Shown one piece after another: positions 52,015-61,141 of a stretch of 64,000 nt of DNA (positions within the stretch are counted from its first letter, which is position 1; every line of letters begins with the position of its first letter). The notes under the pieces were generated by a model, which did not search any database, was not told the origin of the DNA, and worked only from the letters and a program-made list of their open reading frames with translations. The stretch is taken from contig NZ_CP150096.1 in the NCBI RefSeq assembly GCF_038396765.1, forward strand, positions 601,501-665,500. Reading direction: 5' to 3'. This DNA is from Chitinophaga caseinilytica. Lineage in GTDB: Bacteria > Bacteroidota > Bacteroidia > Chitinophagales > Chitinophagaceae. The translations under genes were made by a program, and so were the position numbers.

Positions 52015-53259
52015 ATGGCAGATATCGTTATCATCGGCGGAGGCATCGTTGGGCTGTGCTCGGCGTATTATCTCAACAAAGACGGCCACCGCGTTACCGT
52101 GCTCGACAAGGGCGACATTACCGGCAACTGCTCCTACGGCAATGCCGGCATGATCGTGCCCAGCCACTTCGTGCCCATGGCTTCGCCAGGCATGATCAAC
52201 CGCGGCATCCGCTGGATGTTCGATAGCAAAAGTCCTTTTTACGTGAGACCGTCGTTCAGCCGGGAGCTGATCGGCTGGGGGTTACAATTTATGAGACATG
52301 CGAATGCGAAGCATGTGAAACGTTCCGCCGCGCCCCTTCGCGACCTGTCGCTGCTGAGCCATCGGTTGTATACCGAGCTCGCGGCGCAACCCGGTTTCGA
52401 CGTGGGGCTGCGGCACCGGGGCATTCTCGCTTTCTTCAAAACGGAAAAAACCGGCGAAGAAGAATCGCACCTCGTGGAAGACGCCAGGGCATTGGGTTTG
52501 GACATGGCCGTACTGAACCCCGCGGAATGCAAAGCCCTCCAGCCCAGGCTCGAACTGGACGTGCTGGGCGCCGTTCATTACCGCTGCGACAGCCACCTCA
52601 CACCCATGACGCTCATGGATGCGCTGCAAAAACACCTCGCGGAAAACGGCGTTACCGTCCTGAAGCACCACGAAGTCGACGGTGTGGAAATTGAGAAGGG
52701 CGTATTGAAATCGGTACTGGCCGGTGGAAGGAAGTTTACCGCCGACCGGTTCGTGCTGGCGGCGGGGTCGTGGTCGCCGGAGGTGGCGAAAACAATGGGC
52801 ATCGGCGTTTCGCTCATGCCGGGAAAAGGCTACTCTTTTTTACAGCATAACCCGAACGGGATCGTGGAAGTGCCCGCGCTGCTTTGCGAAGCGCGGGTGG
52901 CCGTTACCCCGATGGACGGCCGTATCCGCTTCGGCGGAACGATGGAGCTCGGGCGGATGAACGACAAAATAAACATGAACCGTGTGGAAGGCATCGTGTC
53001 TTCCATCCCCGCATATTTCCCCAACCTGAACGTGAAAATGCCCGCTGCCGCGGAAGTCTGGCATGGATTCAGGCCTTCTTCGCCTGACGGGCTGCCTTAC
53101 ATCGGGTTGAGCAAAAAACTGAAAAACCTCGTGCTGGCAACGGGCCACGGTATGATGGGGCTGAGCCTCGGCCCGGCTACTGGATTGGTTGTCAGTCAGT
53201 TGGTTACGGAAAAACCCGCTGCTATTTCCCTTTCCGCTTTCTCACCGGACCGATTTTGA
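52015..53259 (+). CDS. FAD-dependent D-amino-acid/cis-4-hydroxy-D-proline dehydrogenase (DadA-like)
   Basis: 414 residues. The N-terminal Rossmann motif is IVIIGGGIVGLCSAYYLNKDGHRVTVLDK. RPSSPDGLPYIG and ATGHGMMGLSLGPATGLVVSQL close the FAD site near the C-terminus. In this operon the expected reaction is oxidation of cis-4-hydroxy-D-proline to pyrroline-4-hydroxy-2-carboxylate, the substrate of the first gene. The electron acceptor (oxygen or quinone) is unknown. Its last codons overlap one copy of the AraC-type repeat. Confidence 0.92.
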   Translation: MADIVIIGGGIVGLCSAYYLNKDGHRVTVLDKGDITGNCSYGNAGMIVPSHFVPMASPGMINRGIRWMFDSKSPFYVRPSFSRELIGWGLQFMRHANAKHVKRSAAPLRDLSLLSHRLYTELAAQPGFDVGLRHRGILAFFKTEKTGEEESHLVEDARALGLDMAVLNPAECKALQPRLELDVLGAVHYRCDSHLTPMTLMDALQKHLAENGVTVLKHHEVDGVEIEKGVLKSVLAGGRKFTADRFVLAAGSWSPEVAKTMGIGVSLMPGKGYSFLQHNPNGIVEVPALLCEARVAVTPMDGRIRFGGTMELGRMNDKINMNRVEGIVSSIPAYFPNLNVKMPAAAEVWHGFRPSSPDGLPYIGLSKKLKNLVLATGHGMMGLSLGPATGLVVSQLVTEKPAAISLSAFSPDRF

Positions 53260-53282
53260 CCATAACTTACCGGATTTTAACC
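53247..53282 (-). promoter_or_regulatory. Inverted copies of the operator repeat before the AraC gene
   Basis: Read on the minus strand, GGTTAAAATCCGGTAA (53267-53282) and GGTCAAAATCGGTCC (53247-53261) match the 48471 repeats and are again about 21 bases apart. The first lies over the stop codon of the FAD gene. Confidence 0.6.
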
Positions 53283-53345
53283 TGATTTTGGTTTACAAAT
53301 CCAGGGATGGGGTAAAAAGCGTAAATTAAGAGACGCATTCCGGTT

Positions 53346-54239
53346 ATGAAAGTATTACCATTCACCATACTCTATCCAGATAACAAAAGCGTGATCGCAG
53401 AGCGGATCGAGCAGCCGCATTTTTATCCGCATCTCCACCGGCACGACGAGTACCAGCTCACGCTTGTGGAACGTGGCGAAGGCATGCTGCTGGCCGGGAA
53501 CAATATGCATGCCTTCAAAGCCGGCGACGTTTTCCTTATCGGCAGCAACCTGCCGCACCTGTTCAAAAGCAATCCTGAATTTTTTGCGGCAGACAGTGGA
53601 AAATCCATCAAGGCATCGTCATTGTACTTTAACATCAAAGGCACGATTGGCGGGCTTTTCAACCTGCCGGAAATGAAAGTGCTGAAAACATGGCTTCAGG
53701 CGAACCAGCATGGTTTTAAAACCGACATTGCGCAGTGCCCGGAATTGCCGAAGCTGATAAAATCGGTGCACGATGCCGTTGGGCTCGATGCGTTGCACCG
53801 CTTTCTCGATGTTTTCACTTCGCTGCAAAACCTGCGGCACACCGAGCGGCTGTGCCCTGCGGATTATTCTGCGGACCTGTCTGAAAGCGAGGGCATGCGG
53901 CTGGGGAGGATCCTCCATTTCGTCATGCAGCGGTATCATACCCACGTTACGCTCGACGAAGTAGCGGCCGTTGCCTACATGACGCCGCAGGCGTTCTGCA
54001 GATATTTCAAAAGACATACGGGCCGCAGTTTCGTGACTTTTCTCAACGAAGTGCGCATCAACGAAGCCTGCAAAAGCCTCACCCAGACCGTGAACCCCGA
54101 CGGCATTTCCGAAGCGGCTTACAAGGCGGGCTTCAACAGCATCACCAATTTCAACCGGGTGTTCAAAAGCGTGAAAGGCCGTTCACCGCGTGCGTACCTC
54201 GCCGAATTCCAATCCGTCAATACTTACCAGGGGCTATAA
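53346..54239 (+). CDS. AraC family transcriptional regulator
   Basis: 297 residues. An N-terminal cupin-like sensor (about 15-110: HFYPHLHRHDEYQLTLVERGEG, GDVFLIGSNLPHLFKS) and a C-terminal double helix-turn-helix (about 195-290: VTLDEVAAVAYMTPQAFCRYFKRHTGRSF, ISEAAYKAGFNSITNFNRVFKSVKGRSPRAY). It closes the hydroxyproline cluster. The repeated sites at 48471 and 53247 make it the probable activator of the operon, responding to hydroxyproline or an intermediate; this is inference. Confidence 0.93.
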   Translation: MKVLPFTILYPDNKSVIAERIEQPHFYPHLHRHDEYQLTLVERGEGMLLAGNNMHAFKAGDVFLIGSNLPHLFKSNPEFFAADSGKSIKASSLYFNIKGTIGGLFNLPEMKVLKTWLQANQHGFKTDIAQCPELPKLIKSVHDAVGLDALHRFLDVFTSLQNLRHTERLCPADYSADLSESEGMRLGRILHFVMQRYHTHVTLDEVAAVAYMTPQAFCRYFKRHTGRSFVTFLNEVRINEACKSLTQTVNPDGISEAAYKAGFNSITNFNRVFKSVKGRSPRAYLAEFQSVNTYQGL

Positions 54240-54365
54240 AAAATCTGACGAAAACGCCGTTCCGGCTGACGAAGCGCACTCATCCCCGCGCCTGACCATC
54301 GAAATACGCCCTATCTTTGCCGCGATATAATTATGATTAACCCTACACCTGCAAACCAACGCAAC

Positions 54366-54980
54366 ATGAACACGAACATCTACCCAACCATTCCATCCAA
54401 ACAAATCCGCGCCCGGTTCGACGAATCTACCATCACCGTTTACCAGGCTTACAACCCGGCCATCGCGCAGGCTGCCGTACGCCACCAGACCTTCGTTTCC
54501 CCGTTCAAAGCGGAGCGCATGACGTGGATCAAACCATCTTTCCTGTGGATGATGTACCGCTCCGGATGGGCCACCAAAGAAAACCAGGAGCGCATCCTCG
54601 CCATCCGGCTCAAAAGAAGCGGCTTCGAGCGCGCACTGGAAAACGCCTGTCTGTCGCACTTCGACGCCAATGTTCACCGCGACCATGAGCAATGGCAAAC
54701 GCTGGTGAAGAATACGGAAGTCCGCGTGCAGTGGGACCCCGAGAAAAACATCCACCTCGAAGAACTTTCGTACCGCTCCATCCAGATCGGGCTTTCCGGC
54801 TCGTCCGTCCGTTCGTATGTAAATGAATGGATCGTGGAAGTGGAAGATATTACGGCGTATTGCCAGACTATCCGGGAGACGCTGACGGCCGGACAAGCGG
54901 AGGCCGCTGCGGCCATGCTTCCCGCGGAAATGCCGTATGAATTGCCGCCGGCCACGAAATCCATTATCGGTGCGTTCTGA
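54366..54980 (+). CDS. DUF4291 family protein
   Basis: About 204 residues from the ATG at 54366; an ATG at 54333 would add 11 residues but lies within about 15 bases of a TATCTTTG box (54312-54319). The family pattern is clear: KQIRARFDESTITVYQAYNPAIA, RMTWIKPSFLWMMYRSGWATK.NQERILAIRLKR, and SGSSVRSYVNEWIVEVEDIT. Function is unknown; the family is found across bacteria and fungi. It is monocistronic. A weak hairpin (GAAGCC..GTG / CAC..GGCTTC) follows the stop. Confidence 0.88.
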   Translation: MNTNIYPTIPSKQIRARFDESTITVYQAYNPAIAQAAVRHQTFVSPFKAERMTWIKPSFLWMMYRSGWATKENQERILAIRLKRSGFERALENACLSHFDANVHRDHEQWQTLVKNTEVRVQWDPEKNIHLEELSYRSIQIGLSGSSVRSYVNEWIVEVEDITAYCQTIRETLTAGQAEAAAAMLPAEMPYELPPATKSIIGAF

Positions 54981-55103
54981 AAATGAAGAAGCCCGTGCGG
55001 CGGCACAGGCTTCAAGGATTATTGCTGGTAATTTATTTTCTTTCTCCGATCGACGTACGCAATTGCTCCGCTAGTTTCAATGTGAGGCAGCGCATACTTT
55101 TCT

Positions 55104-56114
55104 TCATACATCGCCCTCCATCGCTACCATCGCCTTTTCAAGCTTATCAACGTCTACCGTAAAATCGGCCGTGTGCGTTTCCGCGCTGGTGGCCTGGCTT
55201 AGCATGTAGTAATATTCGATATCCAATGCAGAGGCCTGGTTGAAGAAGCAGTTGAGGTGCGATTCGCCTTCGTTGCGGATTTCCAGGAGTTGGGTTCCGG
55301 GCTGCATGAACAGCATATTGGTGAGCCCTGCGCCGTGGAGGCCCATCAGTATTTTCGTTTCCGACATCAAACGGATTTGTGTGGCGAAATCGTAATCTTC
55401 GAAATAATGCACTTCATACCCGTGTTTGGCCATGAGGGCGGTTACTTCGGCTTCGTTGAGGATCCTGCGGCGGATGGCTTTTTTCCGGCTGATGAAAATT
55501 TTCCGGAACGGTGTTGCTCCCGGATGCACAAACCGATTGCGCAAACCGTTGATGGCCGATTCGCTGAAATGGCCCGTGGGAGCGGTGTGCGCAGGCAGTA
55601 CCATTTCCGTTGTACGAACGATGCGGCGGATGCTGTAGTACTCCCACCGGAAACCGAGCATGCGCAGCGATGCTTCCACGTATGGCTTCTCGCGGTAACG
55701 CTCCGGCAGCAACACCACGTGCGAACTTTTCAAGCCTTCTACCGCCAGCAGCCGCGTGAGGGCGTCAGACAGCCAATGGTAATATTCCGCGCTCCATTCG
55801 TCGGTGATCCAGATGGCTTTTTCCACACGTTTTCCGGGCAGGGCGTACAAATACAGTTTCTTGAACTGCGAAAACCTGGAAAACGGGCGGATGTGGGTGT
55901 AATCGTTGGCAAAACGGAATTCAGACGGATTAAAAACCGCGTGTTTGATGACGGCGGCGTGGTGGAGCAGGAGGGTTTTCCGCTGGGGGATTTCCAGGGT
56001 AAACGCGCCTTCGAACAACGCTCGGTCTTTTTCATCGTAGTTGCGGGGGATTTTCCGGGTAACAGTAATGGTCCCGGCAGGGCGGGATTGTTTCAGCATG
56101 CTGATGGTTTCCAT
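55104..56114 (-). CDS. Glycosyltransferase family 61 protein
   Basis: 336 residues. It has the GT61 layout seen in bacterial DUF563 proteins: ITDEWSAEYYHWLSDALTRLLAVEG (near residue 105), HVVLLPERYREKPYVEASLRMLGF, KIFISRKKAIRRRILNEAEV and LMGLHGAGLTNMLFMQPGTQLLEIRN, the last two being hallmarks of the family. Bacterial members act in polysaccharide or lipopolysaccharide synthesis. No other polysaccharide genes lie beside it, so the acceptor is unknown. Confidence 0.9.
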   Translation of the reverse strand: METISMLKQSRPAGTITVTRKIPRNYDEKDRALFEGAFTLEIPQRKTLLLHHAAVIKHAVFNPSEFRFANDYTHIRPFSRFSQFKKLYLYALPGKRVEKAIWITDEWSAEYYHWLSDALTRLLAVEGLKSSHVVLLPERYREKPYVEASLRMLGFRWEYYSIRRIVRTTEMVLPAHTAPTGHFSESAINGLRNRFVHPGATPFRKIFISRKKAIRRRILNEAEVTALMAKHGYEVHYFEDYDFATQIRLMSETKILMGLHGAGLTNMLFMQPGTQLLEIRNEGESHLNCFFNQASALDIEYYYMLSQATSAETHTADFTVDVDKLEKAMVAMEGDV

Positions 56115-56168
56115 ACCGTAAAAATACGATTGCCGGTTGGTACGGCAAAAGAATCATATCATGATAAG

Positions 56169-56897
56169 TTATGATTTGAGGAACCAGATGCGTGTTACCA
56201 TGTTCAGCAGCAACACTACGATCAGCAACAGCATCCACCACGCTCTTTTCCGCGTCTTTTCAGGGATGTTTTTATTATTCCTTATCCAATTGATCCCCCA
56301 GATGCCCACGGCAACGAAAACAATGGCGCTGGGCACCGCCAGCCAGGGATCGGACAGTACAACCGTGCCCATCATCGACACGAAAAGCAGCGCCGCGATT
56401 CCCAGCGCGCCAGCCTGCATCGTCTTCACCGCTGCGCCGGCATCGATGGGATGCAATGCCTGGAGCGCCGCTTCCAGCTCAGGGAGCCGCTCGAGGTAAT
56501 TAGGTATGTACAGCACCTCGGTGGCAGATTTACCACGGACCACGAAATGCCCCTGTTTAATTTTGCTGATCGACCGGATATCGCGGTGATAAATCCCCTG
56601 CATCTCCATCCCGTCCATCTCGCGGATGATCATCGTGTCGGTGATGACGATCGTGAGCGACGCCATGGGCGCCAGTGCTTTTTTCAGCCGCATCCGGTGC
56701 CAGATAACCATGGCCACCGCCACAACGGGGAATATGACCAGCTCTATCCGGAATACTTCGGGATCGACGGCATGGTCCATGAAATACATCATACAGAAGG
56801 CAAACAATAACGCTACCGACAGGATGCCGATAAACCGGAGAGACATTTTTCGGGCCATGGCTTGCATGGCGGGAGGATTTACTTTGAATTCAGGCAC
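56169..56897 (-). CDS. Integral membrane protein with PH-like cytoplasmic segment
   Basis: 242 residues from a GTG at 56897; ATGs at 56867 and 56858 are alternatives. It has two helices at about residues 22-65 and two at about 160-235, separated by a soluble part with a repeated beta pattern (LTIVITDTMIIREMDGMEMQGIYHRDIRSISKIKQGHFVVRGKS), which resembles bacterial PH-type (YdbS-like) domains. Function unknown. It is divergent from the sensor kinase at 57104. Confidence 0.7.
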   Translation of the reverse strand: MPEFKVNPPAMQAMARKMSLRFIGILSVALLFAFCMMYFMDHAVDPEVFRIELVIFPVVAVAMVIWHRMRLKKALAPMASLTIVITDTMIIREMDGMEMQGIYHRDIRSISKIKQGHFVVRGKSATEVLYIPNYLERLPELEAALQALHPIDAGAAVKTMQAGALGIAALLFVSMMGTVVLSDPWLAVPSAIVFVAVGIWGINWIRNNKNIPEKTRKRAWWMLLLIVVLLLNMVTRIWFLKS

Positions 56898-57103
56898 AGG
56901 GAGATCGAATTTCCGGCAAGATAATCATTAGCCGTCAATTCGTTCCCGACGGCGCCGGTACCGACATCCATCATGCACTATTTTCGATTGATTTTCAACA
57001 CGATACAAGTATTTCCATTTCCTTCCCGCCCGGCTTACCTTTGTACCTTATGGGTAGCAATACCTATAGCCCCTGTACACACCAATCGTAATTTTGCTTC
57101 AAC

Positions 57104-58923
57104 ATGTTGCGCAGCTTATTTTTCCTCCTGCCGGGATTGCTTTTTTCCACCCCGTTTTTTCGGACGCCCCGCGCCCGGGAATCCCGCCGCAAAAGATCGC
57201 GTATCCTTTGCTGCTGGAAGATCCGGGGAAGCAGCTTACGATCGCCGACGTAGCCGCGCGCAGCGGGGATTTCAAGCGGTCTGCGGATGCGGTAGCCGTT
57301 CCCGGCGCCACTTCCTCGGCATGGTGGGTGAAGTTCGATGTCGAGAATCCGGTGGATGAAACGCTGTATCTCTCCATCGCTTCGGCAGGACTGCAGGAGA
57401 TCGATCTCTACCATGAAACCATTCCCGGGCAATTCAGTAACGTCCGCTACCGTTCGGGCGCTGCGGGCGACGGGCGCATCATCCAGTCCAACATGCCCCT
57501 TTTACCCATGCACGCGCCACCGGCAAAACGCACCACCTATTATCTCCGGGTCACCGGCAACGCCGTGATGCGCCTGCGCATGGAAGTTGCGGCCATAGAA
57601 TATCACCTCGAAACACAGCACGAAGATGATTTCATCCACGGTATTTTTTACGGCATCCTGTTGGCGCTGATGATCTACAACCTCTTCGCGTTCATCACCC
57701 TCCGCGACGTTTCCTACCTGCTATACGTGTTGTACATCCTCTTTTCCGGCCTGTCCACGCTCGTCCTCAATAATTACATCGCCGTCTTTTTCCCCAGCGC
57801 ACGCTGGCTCAACGAAATGACGACCGTGCTGCCCGGCGGGATGCTGTTCGGCGTGCTGTTTACCAATACTTTTTTACGGGTGAAGGAACATGCGCCGCTG
57901 GTGTACAAACTGCGTGTTCCGCTGATGGTGTTCCTCATCGCCATCCCGTTAATGGCCCTGTTCGTATCCTGGCCGGTGATGTACATCGTATTGGAAGCCG
58001 CGATCTATATCACCTTCGCATATTGGCTGGCGGCGGGCATTTCGGTGTATGTGAAAGGGTTCAGGCCGGCCGTTTATTTCCTGGCGGGATTCGGATTGCT
58101 CATCGCGTTCGGTGTGGTGTATAACCTGCGGGACAACGGATTGCTGCCCGACAACGCATTCACGCGGCATTCGGCACAATTCGGCACGGCGCTGGAAGCG
58201 ATCATCCTTTCCTGGGCGCTGACCAGCAAGCTGAATTTTTACAAACGCGCGAAAGAAACCCTCCAGCTCCAGGCGATGGAACAAAGCAGCGCGTTCTCCA
58301 AAGAAATGATCCGCATGCAGGAACACGAGCGCAAGCGCATCGCGTCGGAGCTGCACGACAGTGTGGGCCAGCAGCTCATCCTCATCAAAAACCGGCTGCT
58401 CCTCCTGCGCAACAAAACCGAAAACGATGCGCAGTCCATTTCCGGGGACATCGCCGGGAACGTGGCGGATACCATCCAGGAAATCCGGAATATTTCCTAC
58501 TCCCTGCGGCCTTACCAGATGGATATGATGGGCCTTACCCAAAGCATCCAGAGCCTGGCAGAAGAAACCGGCGACGGCGCCAACGTTTTGATGGACGCGG
58601 GGATCGACAATATCGACCATCTTTTTTCCCCCGAAAACGAAATCAATATCTACCGCATCGTGCAGGAATTGCTGAACAACATGGTGAAGCATTCCGGCGC
58701 TACGCGGTGTACCCTGCGCGTGCACCGGGCCGTTTGGCTGATAAAAATCGTGGTGACGGACGATGGGGTCGGTTTCGGGAACGCGAACGAAAACGGCTTC
58801 GGCCTGCTGAGCATCCGTGAGCGCGTGCAGATCATGGGCGGCCAGTTCATCATTCATCCCGGCGAGGGCAAGGGCGCGGCGCTCTCCGTCAACATTCCTA
58901 TTTCGTATCATGAAAACACTTGA
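57104..58923 (+). CDS. 7TM-DISM sensor histidine kinase (probably frameshifted in its signal peptide)
   Basis: The body is a 7TM-DISM kinase: an extracellular DISMED2 domain (about residues 35-180), seven membrane helices (about 185-395), a coiled coil, and a HisKA_3 core with His418 in SELHDSVGQQLILIKNRL, RIVQELLNNMVKHSG and VTDDGVGFG (numbering from the repaired start). In the given sequence this frame can start only at TTG 57094, giving no good signal peptide. The ATG at 57104 in the next frame gives MLRSLFFLLPGLLF, a typical one. One extra T in a T6 run (57141-57146 or 57155-57160) joins it to ..SDAPRPGIPPQKIAY. The regulator overlaps its end. Confidence 0.88.
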
Positions 58924-59566
58924 TATCCTCATTGCCGACGACCATCCGATTTTCCTCAAGGGCCTTCGGGAGGTGATCGAATCCGGCGGCGATTTCCGCG
59001 TCATCTACCAGGCCGCCAACGGCCGCGATGCGATAGAAGGCATCCGGTCCAAACGCCCGGACGTTGCCATTCTCGACATCGACATGCCCGAGCTGAACGG
59101 GCTCCAGGTGGCGGAGGAAGCTTTGCTCCACCAACCGGAGCTGCCCATCGTGCTGCTGACCATGCACAAGGTGAAAGACGCTTTCATGAAAGCCCTGGAG
59201 ATCGGCATCATGGGGTATGTGCTGAAAGAAAACGCGGTGGTGGACGTGATCCACGCCATTCATTCAGTAACGGCTGGGAACGCGTATATCAGTCCGGAGA
59301 TGTCTACTTTCCTGCTTCGGCAAAAGCACAAATCACCGACCGGCGCGGTGGAGATGATGGCCATGCTCACGCCATCGGAATTCCGGATCATCCACCTGGT
59401 GGCGGCTTACAAGTCGAGCCGGGAGATCGCCGAGGAGCTGGGCATCAGCGAAAAAACGGTGAGCAACCACCGGATGAACATTACGCGGAAGTTATCGCTT
59501 TCCGGGAAAAACAGCCTGTTGCGGTTCGCCATCGAGGCTACGGGCGGGAGCAAGCCGGTGTTTTAG
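58910..59566 (+). CDS. NarL/FixJ (LuxR) family response regulator
   Basis: 218 residues from the ATG at 58910, overlapping the kinase by 14 bases. Receiver (LIADDHPIFLKGL, phosphoacceptor Asp56 in AILDIDMPELNG, VLKENAV) and LuxR helix-turn-helix (about 150-215: LTPSEFRIIHLVAAYKSSREIAEELGISEKTVSNHRMNITRKL). It forms a coupled pair with the 7TM-DISM kinase. Targets are unknown; the neighbouring aquaporin is one candidate. Confidence 0.93.
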   Translation: MKTLDILIADDHPIFLKGLREVIESGGDFRVIYQAANGRDAIEGIRSKRPDVAILDIDMPELNGLQVAEEALLHQPELPIVLLTMHKVKDAFMKALEIGIMGYVLKENAVVDVIHAIHSVTAGNAYISPEMSTFLLRQKHKSPTGAVEMMAMLTPSEFRIIHLVAAYKSSREIAEELGISEKTVSNHRMNITRKLSLSGKNSLLRFAIEATGGSKPVF

Positions 59567-59623
59567 GGGCAGAACAATCTCGGGGGTTGGTTTGTATTAA
59601 TGGTAACCAAAATTCAAACCCAC

Positions 59624-60331
59624 ATGGAAATCAAGTCTTCCACCAAGTACTTTGCGGAAATGATCGGCACGTTCGCCCTGGTATTTTTTGGGTGCGGCGC
59701 GGCCGTGGTATCGGGGGTGAGTGCCTCCGGGCCTGCGGGCATCGGGCTGCTGGGGATCGCTTTTGCTTTCGGGCTGGCGGTGCTGGTGATGTGTTACGCG
59801 ATCGGCGGCATCTCGGGCTGCCACATCAATCCCGCCATTACCATCGCCATGCTGACCGCCGGCAAGATCAAGGCGGCCGACGCGCTGGGGTACATCATCG
59901 CCCAATGCATCGGCGCAGTGATCGCCGCATGGGTGTTGTGGACCATCCAGAAAGGGCTTCCCGGCTGGCAACTCGGCGAATGGGCCCTGGGCTCCAACGG
60001 CTGGGGAGAAGGGTACGGCGCGGGATATAACACCGCTTCGGCGTTCGTGGCGGAAGCAGTGCTCACCTTCCTCTTCCTTTTCGTGATCTTCGGCGCTACC
60101 GGCAAATGGGGCAACGGCACCACCGCCGGCGTAGCCATCGGTCTTACCCTCACCTGCATCCACCTTTTCTGCATTCCCATCACTGGCACTTCCGTTAACC
60201 CCGCCCGCAGCCTCGGCCCCGCCATCTTCGCCGGCGGCAACGCTTTATCGCAGCTCTGGCTATTCATCGTAGCCCCCATCGTTGGCGGCATCGCAGCGGC
60301 ACTCGTTTGGCGCGCGATGGACAAATCCTAA
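59624..60331 (+). CDS. aqpZ: Aquaporin Z-type water channel (MIP family)
   Basis: 235 residues from the ATG at 59624 (an ATG at 59600 adds eight). Six helices with the two NPA half-helices: SGCHINPAITIAML (about residue 65) and GTSVNPARSLGPAIF (about 188). The selectivity region has the Arg after the second NPA and the histidine in HLFCIPITG, as in water-selective AqpZ. It mediates passive water flow across the inner membrane. It is monocistronic and lies after the response regulator. Confidence 0.93.
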   Translation: MEIKSSTKYFAEMIGTFALVFFGCGAAVVSGVSASGPAGIGLLGIAFAFGLAVLVMCYAIGGISGCHINPAITIAMLTAGKIKAADALGYIIAQCIGAVIAAWVLWTIQKGLPGWQLGEWALGSNGWGEGYGAGYNTASAFVAEAVLTFLFLFVIFGATGKWGNGTTAGVAIGLTLTCIHLFCIPITGTSVNPARSLGPAIFAGGNALSQLWLFIVAPIVGGIAAALVWRAMDKS

Positions 60332-60429
60332 GCATCATTACCCATATAATTAAGTATTACTACCGGTGCGGCAAGGTTCTTGCCGCACTTATTTTTGCTG
60401 CCGTACAAAGACCTCAAAACCGCGCGATC

Positions 60430-61002
60430 ATGGTACGGCAGGGATCCGTTATTTACAACCCTTACAACCAGGAGCAGTTCACTTTTCTCCAAACGCACGC
60501 CAGCACCGGTGGCGCTTACCTCCAGATCGCCGCAGTGGTAGGCCCTGGCGGCGAAACGGCCTGCGGCGCCCATCGCCACCGCCACCCGCTGCAGGAAGAA
60601 AAGTTCATCGTTCATTCCGGCAGCCTGTGGATGCAATCCGGCAACACGGCGCGGTTGTACCACGCGGGCGACCAGGTAGTGATACCGCCCGGCACCGCGC
60701 ATGCATGGCGCAACGGCAGTCATACGGAACCGCTGCATTTCACGTACGAGATCGCACCGGCCATGCAGTGGGAAAGTATCCTCGAAACATTATGGTCGCT
60801 GTCGCAGAAAGGCGCGTTCAACCGCAGGGGCATCCCCTGCTTCCTGCAGCTGGCGGCCACTTTGCACCGCTATCCGGACCATTGCTACATGGCCGGCGTA
60901 CCGGTCACATTGCAGAAATGGGCGTTCCGGATGTTGGCCTTATTGGCGAAATGGCTGGGGTACCGGCCATTCCACAAGTATCGCGGGGTGGGGGGATTAT
61001 GA
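60430..61002 (+). CDS. Cupin domain protein
   Basis: 190 residues from the ATG at 60430; the open frame goes back to 60307. It has a single cupin barrel with GAHRHRHPLQEEKFIVHSGSLWMQSG (HxH..E metal motif) and VVIPPGTAHAWRNGS, followed by a helical C-terminal part (ILETLWSLSQKGAFNRRGIPCFLQLAATLH). Metal binding is likely; enzyme or sensor role is unknown. Near its end the G6 run at about 60991 permits an alternative tail in another frame (..GGIMMQHVFRRTISY), so the exact C-terminus may be affected by a sequencing error. Confidence 0.82.
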   Translation: MVRQGSVIYNPYNQEQFTFLQTHASTGGAYLQIAAVVGPGGETACGAHRHRHPLQEEKFIVHSGSLWMQSGNTARLYHAGDQVVIPPGTAHAWRNGSHTEPLHFTYEIAPAMQWESILETLWSLSQKGAFNRRGIPCFLQLAATLHRYPDHCYMAGVPVTLQKWAFRMLALLAKWLGYRPFHKYRGVGGL

Positions 61003-61102
61003 TGCAACATGTTTTCCGTCGCACGATAAGTTATTAAAGACGCTTCTATGAAGAGATGGTATGGCTGGAACGTGATCCGGTCTTATCAATGAAGCCGAAA
61101 CA

Positions 61103-61136
61103 AGGCCGCGCTGTTTCCAGCGCGGCTCTTTTTTAT
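61103..61136. terminator. Terminator between the cupin gene and metE
   Basis: GCCGCGCTG / CAGCGCGGC stem with a TTTC loop and a T run on the plus strand; the other side serves metE less clearly. Between the cupin stop (61002) and here only a 14-codon ORF exists, which I do not call. Confidence 0.85.
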
Positions 61137-61141
61137 CATCG

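Noticed and set aside
61048..61092. 14-codon ORF (MKRWYGWNVIRSYQ) before a terminator
   Set aside because: It could be a leader peptide, but no regulated gene follows on that strand.
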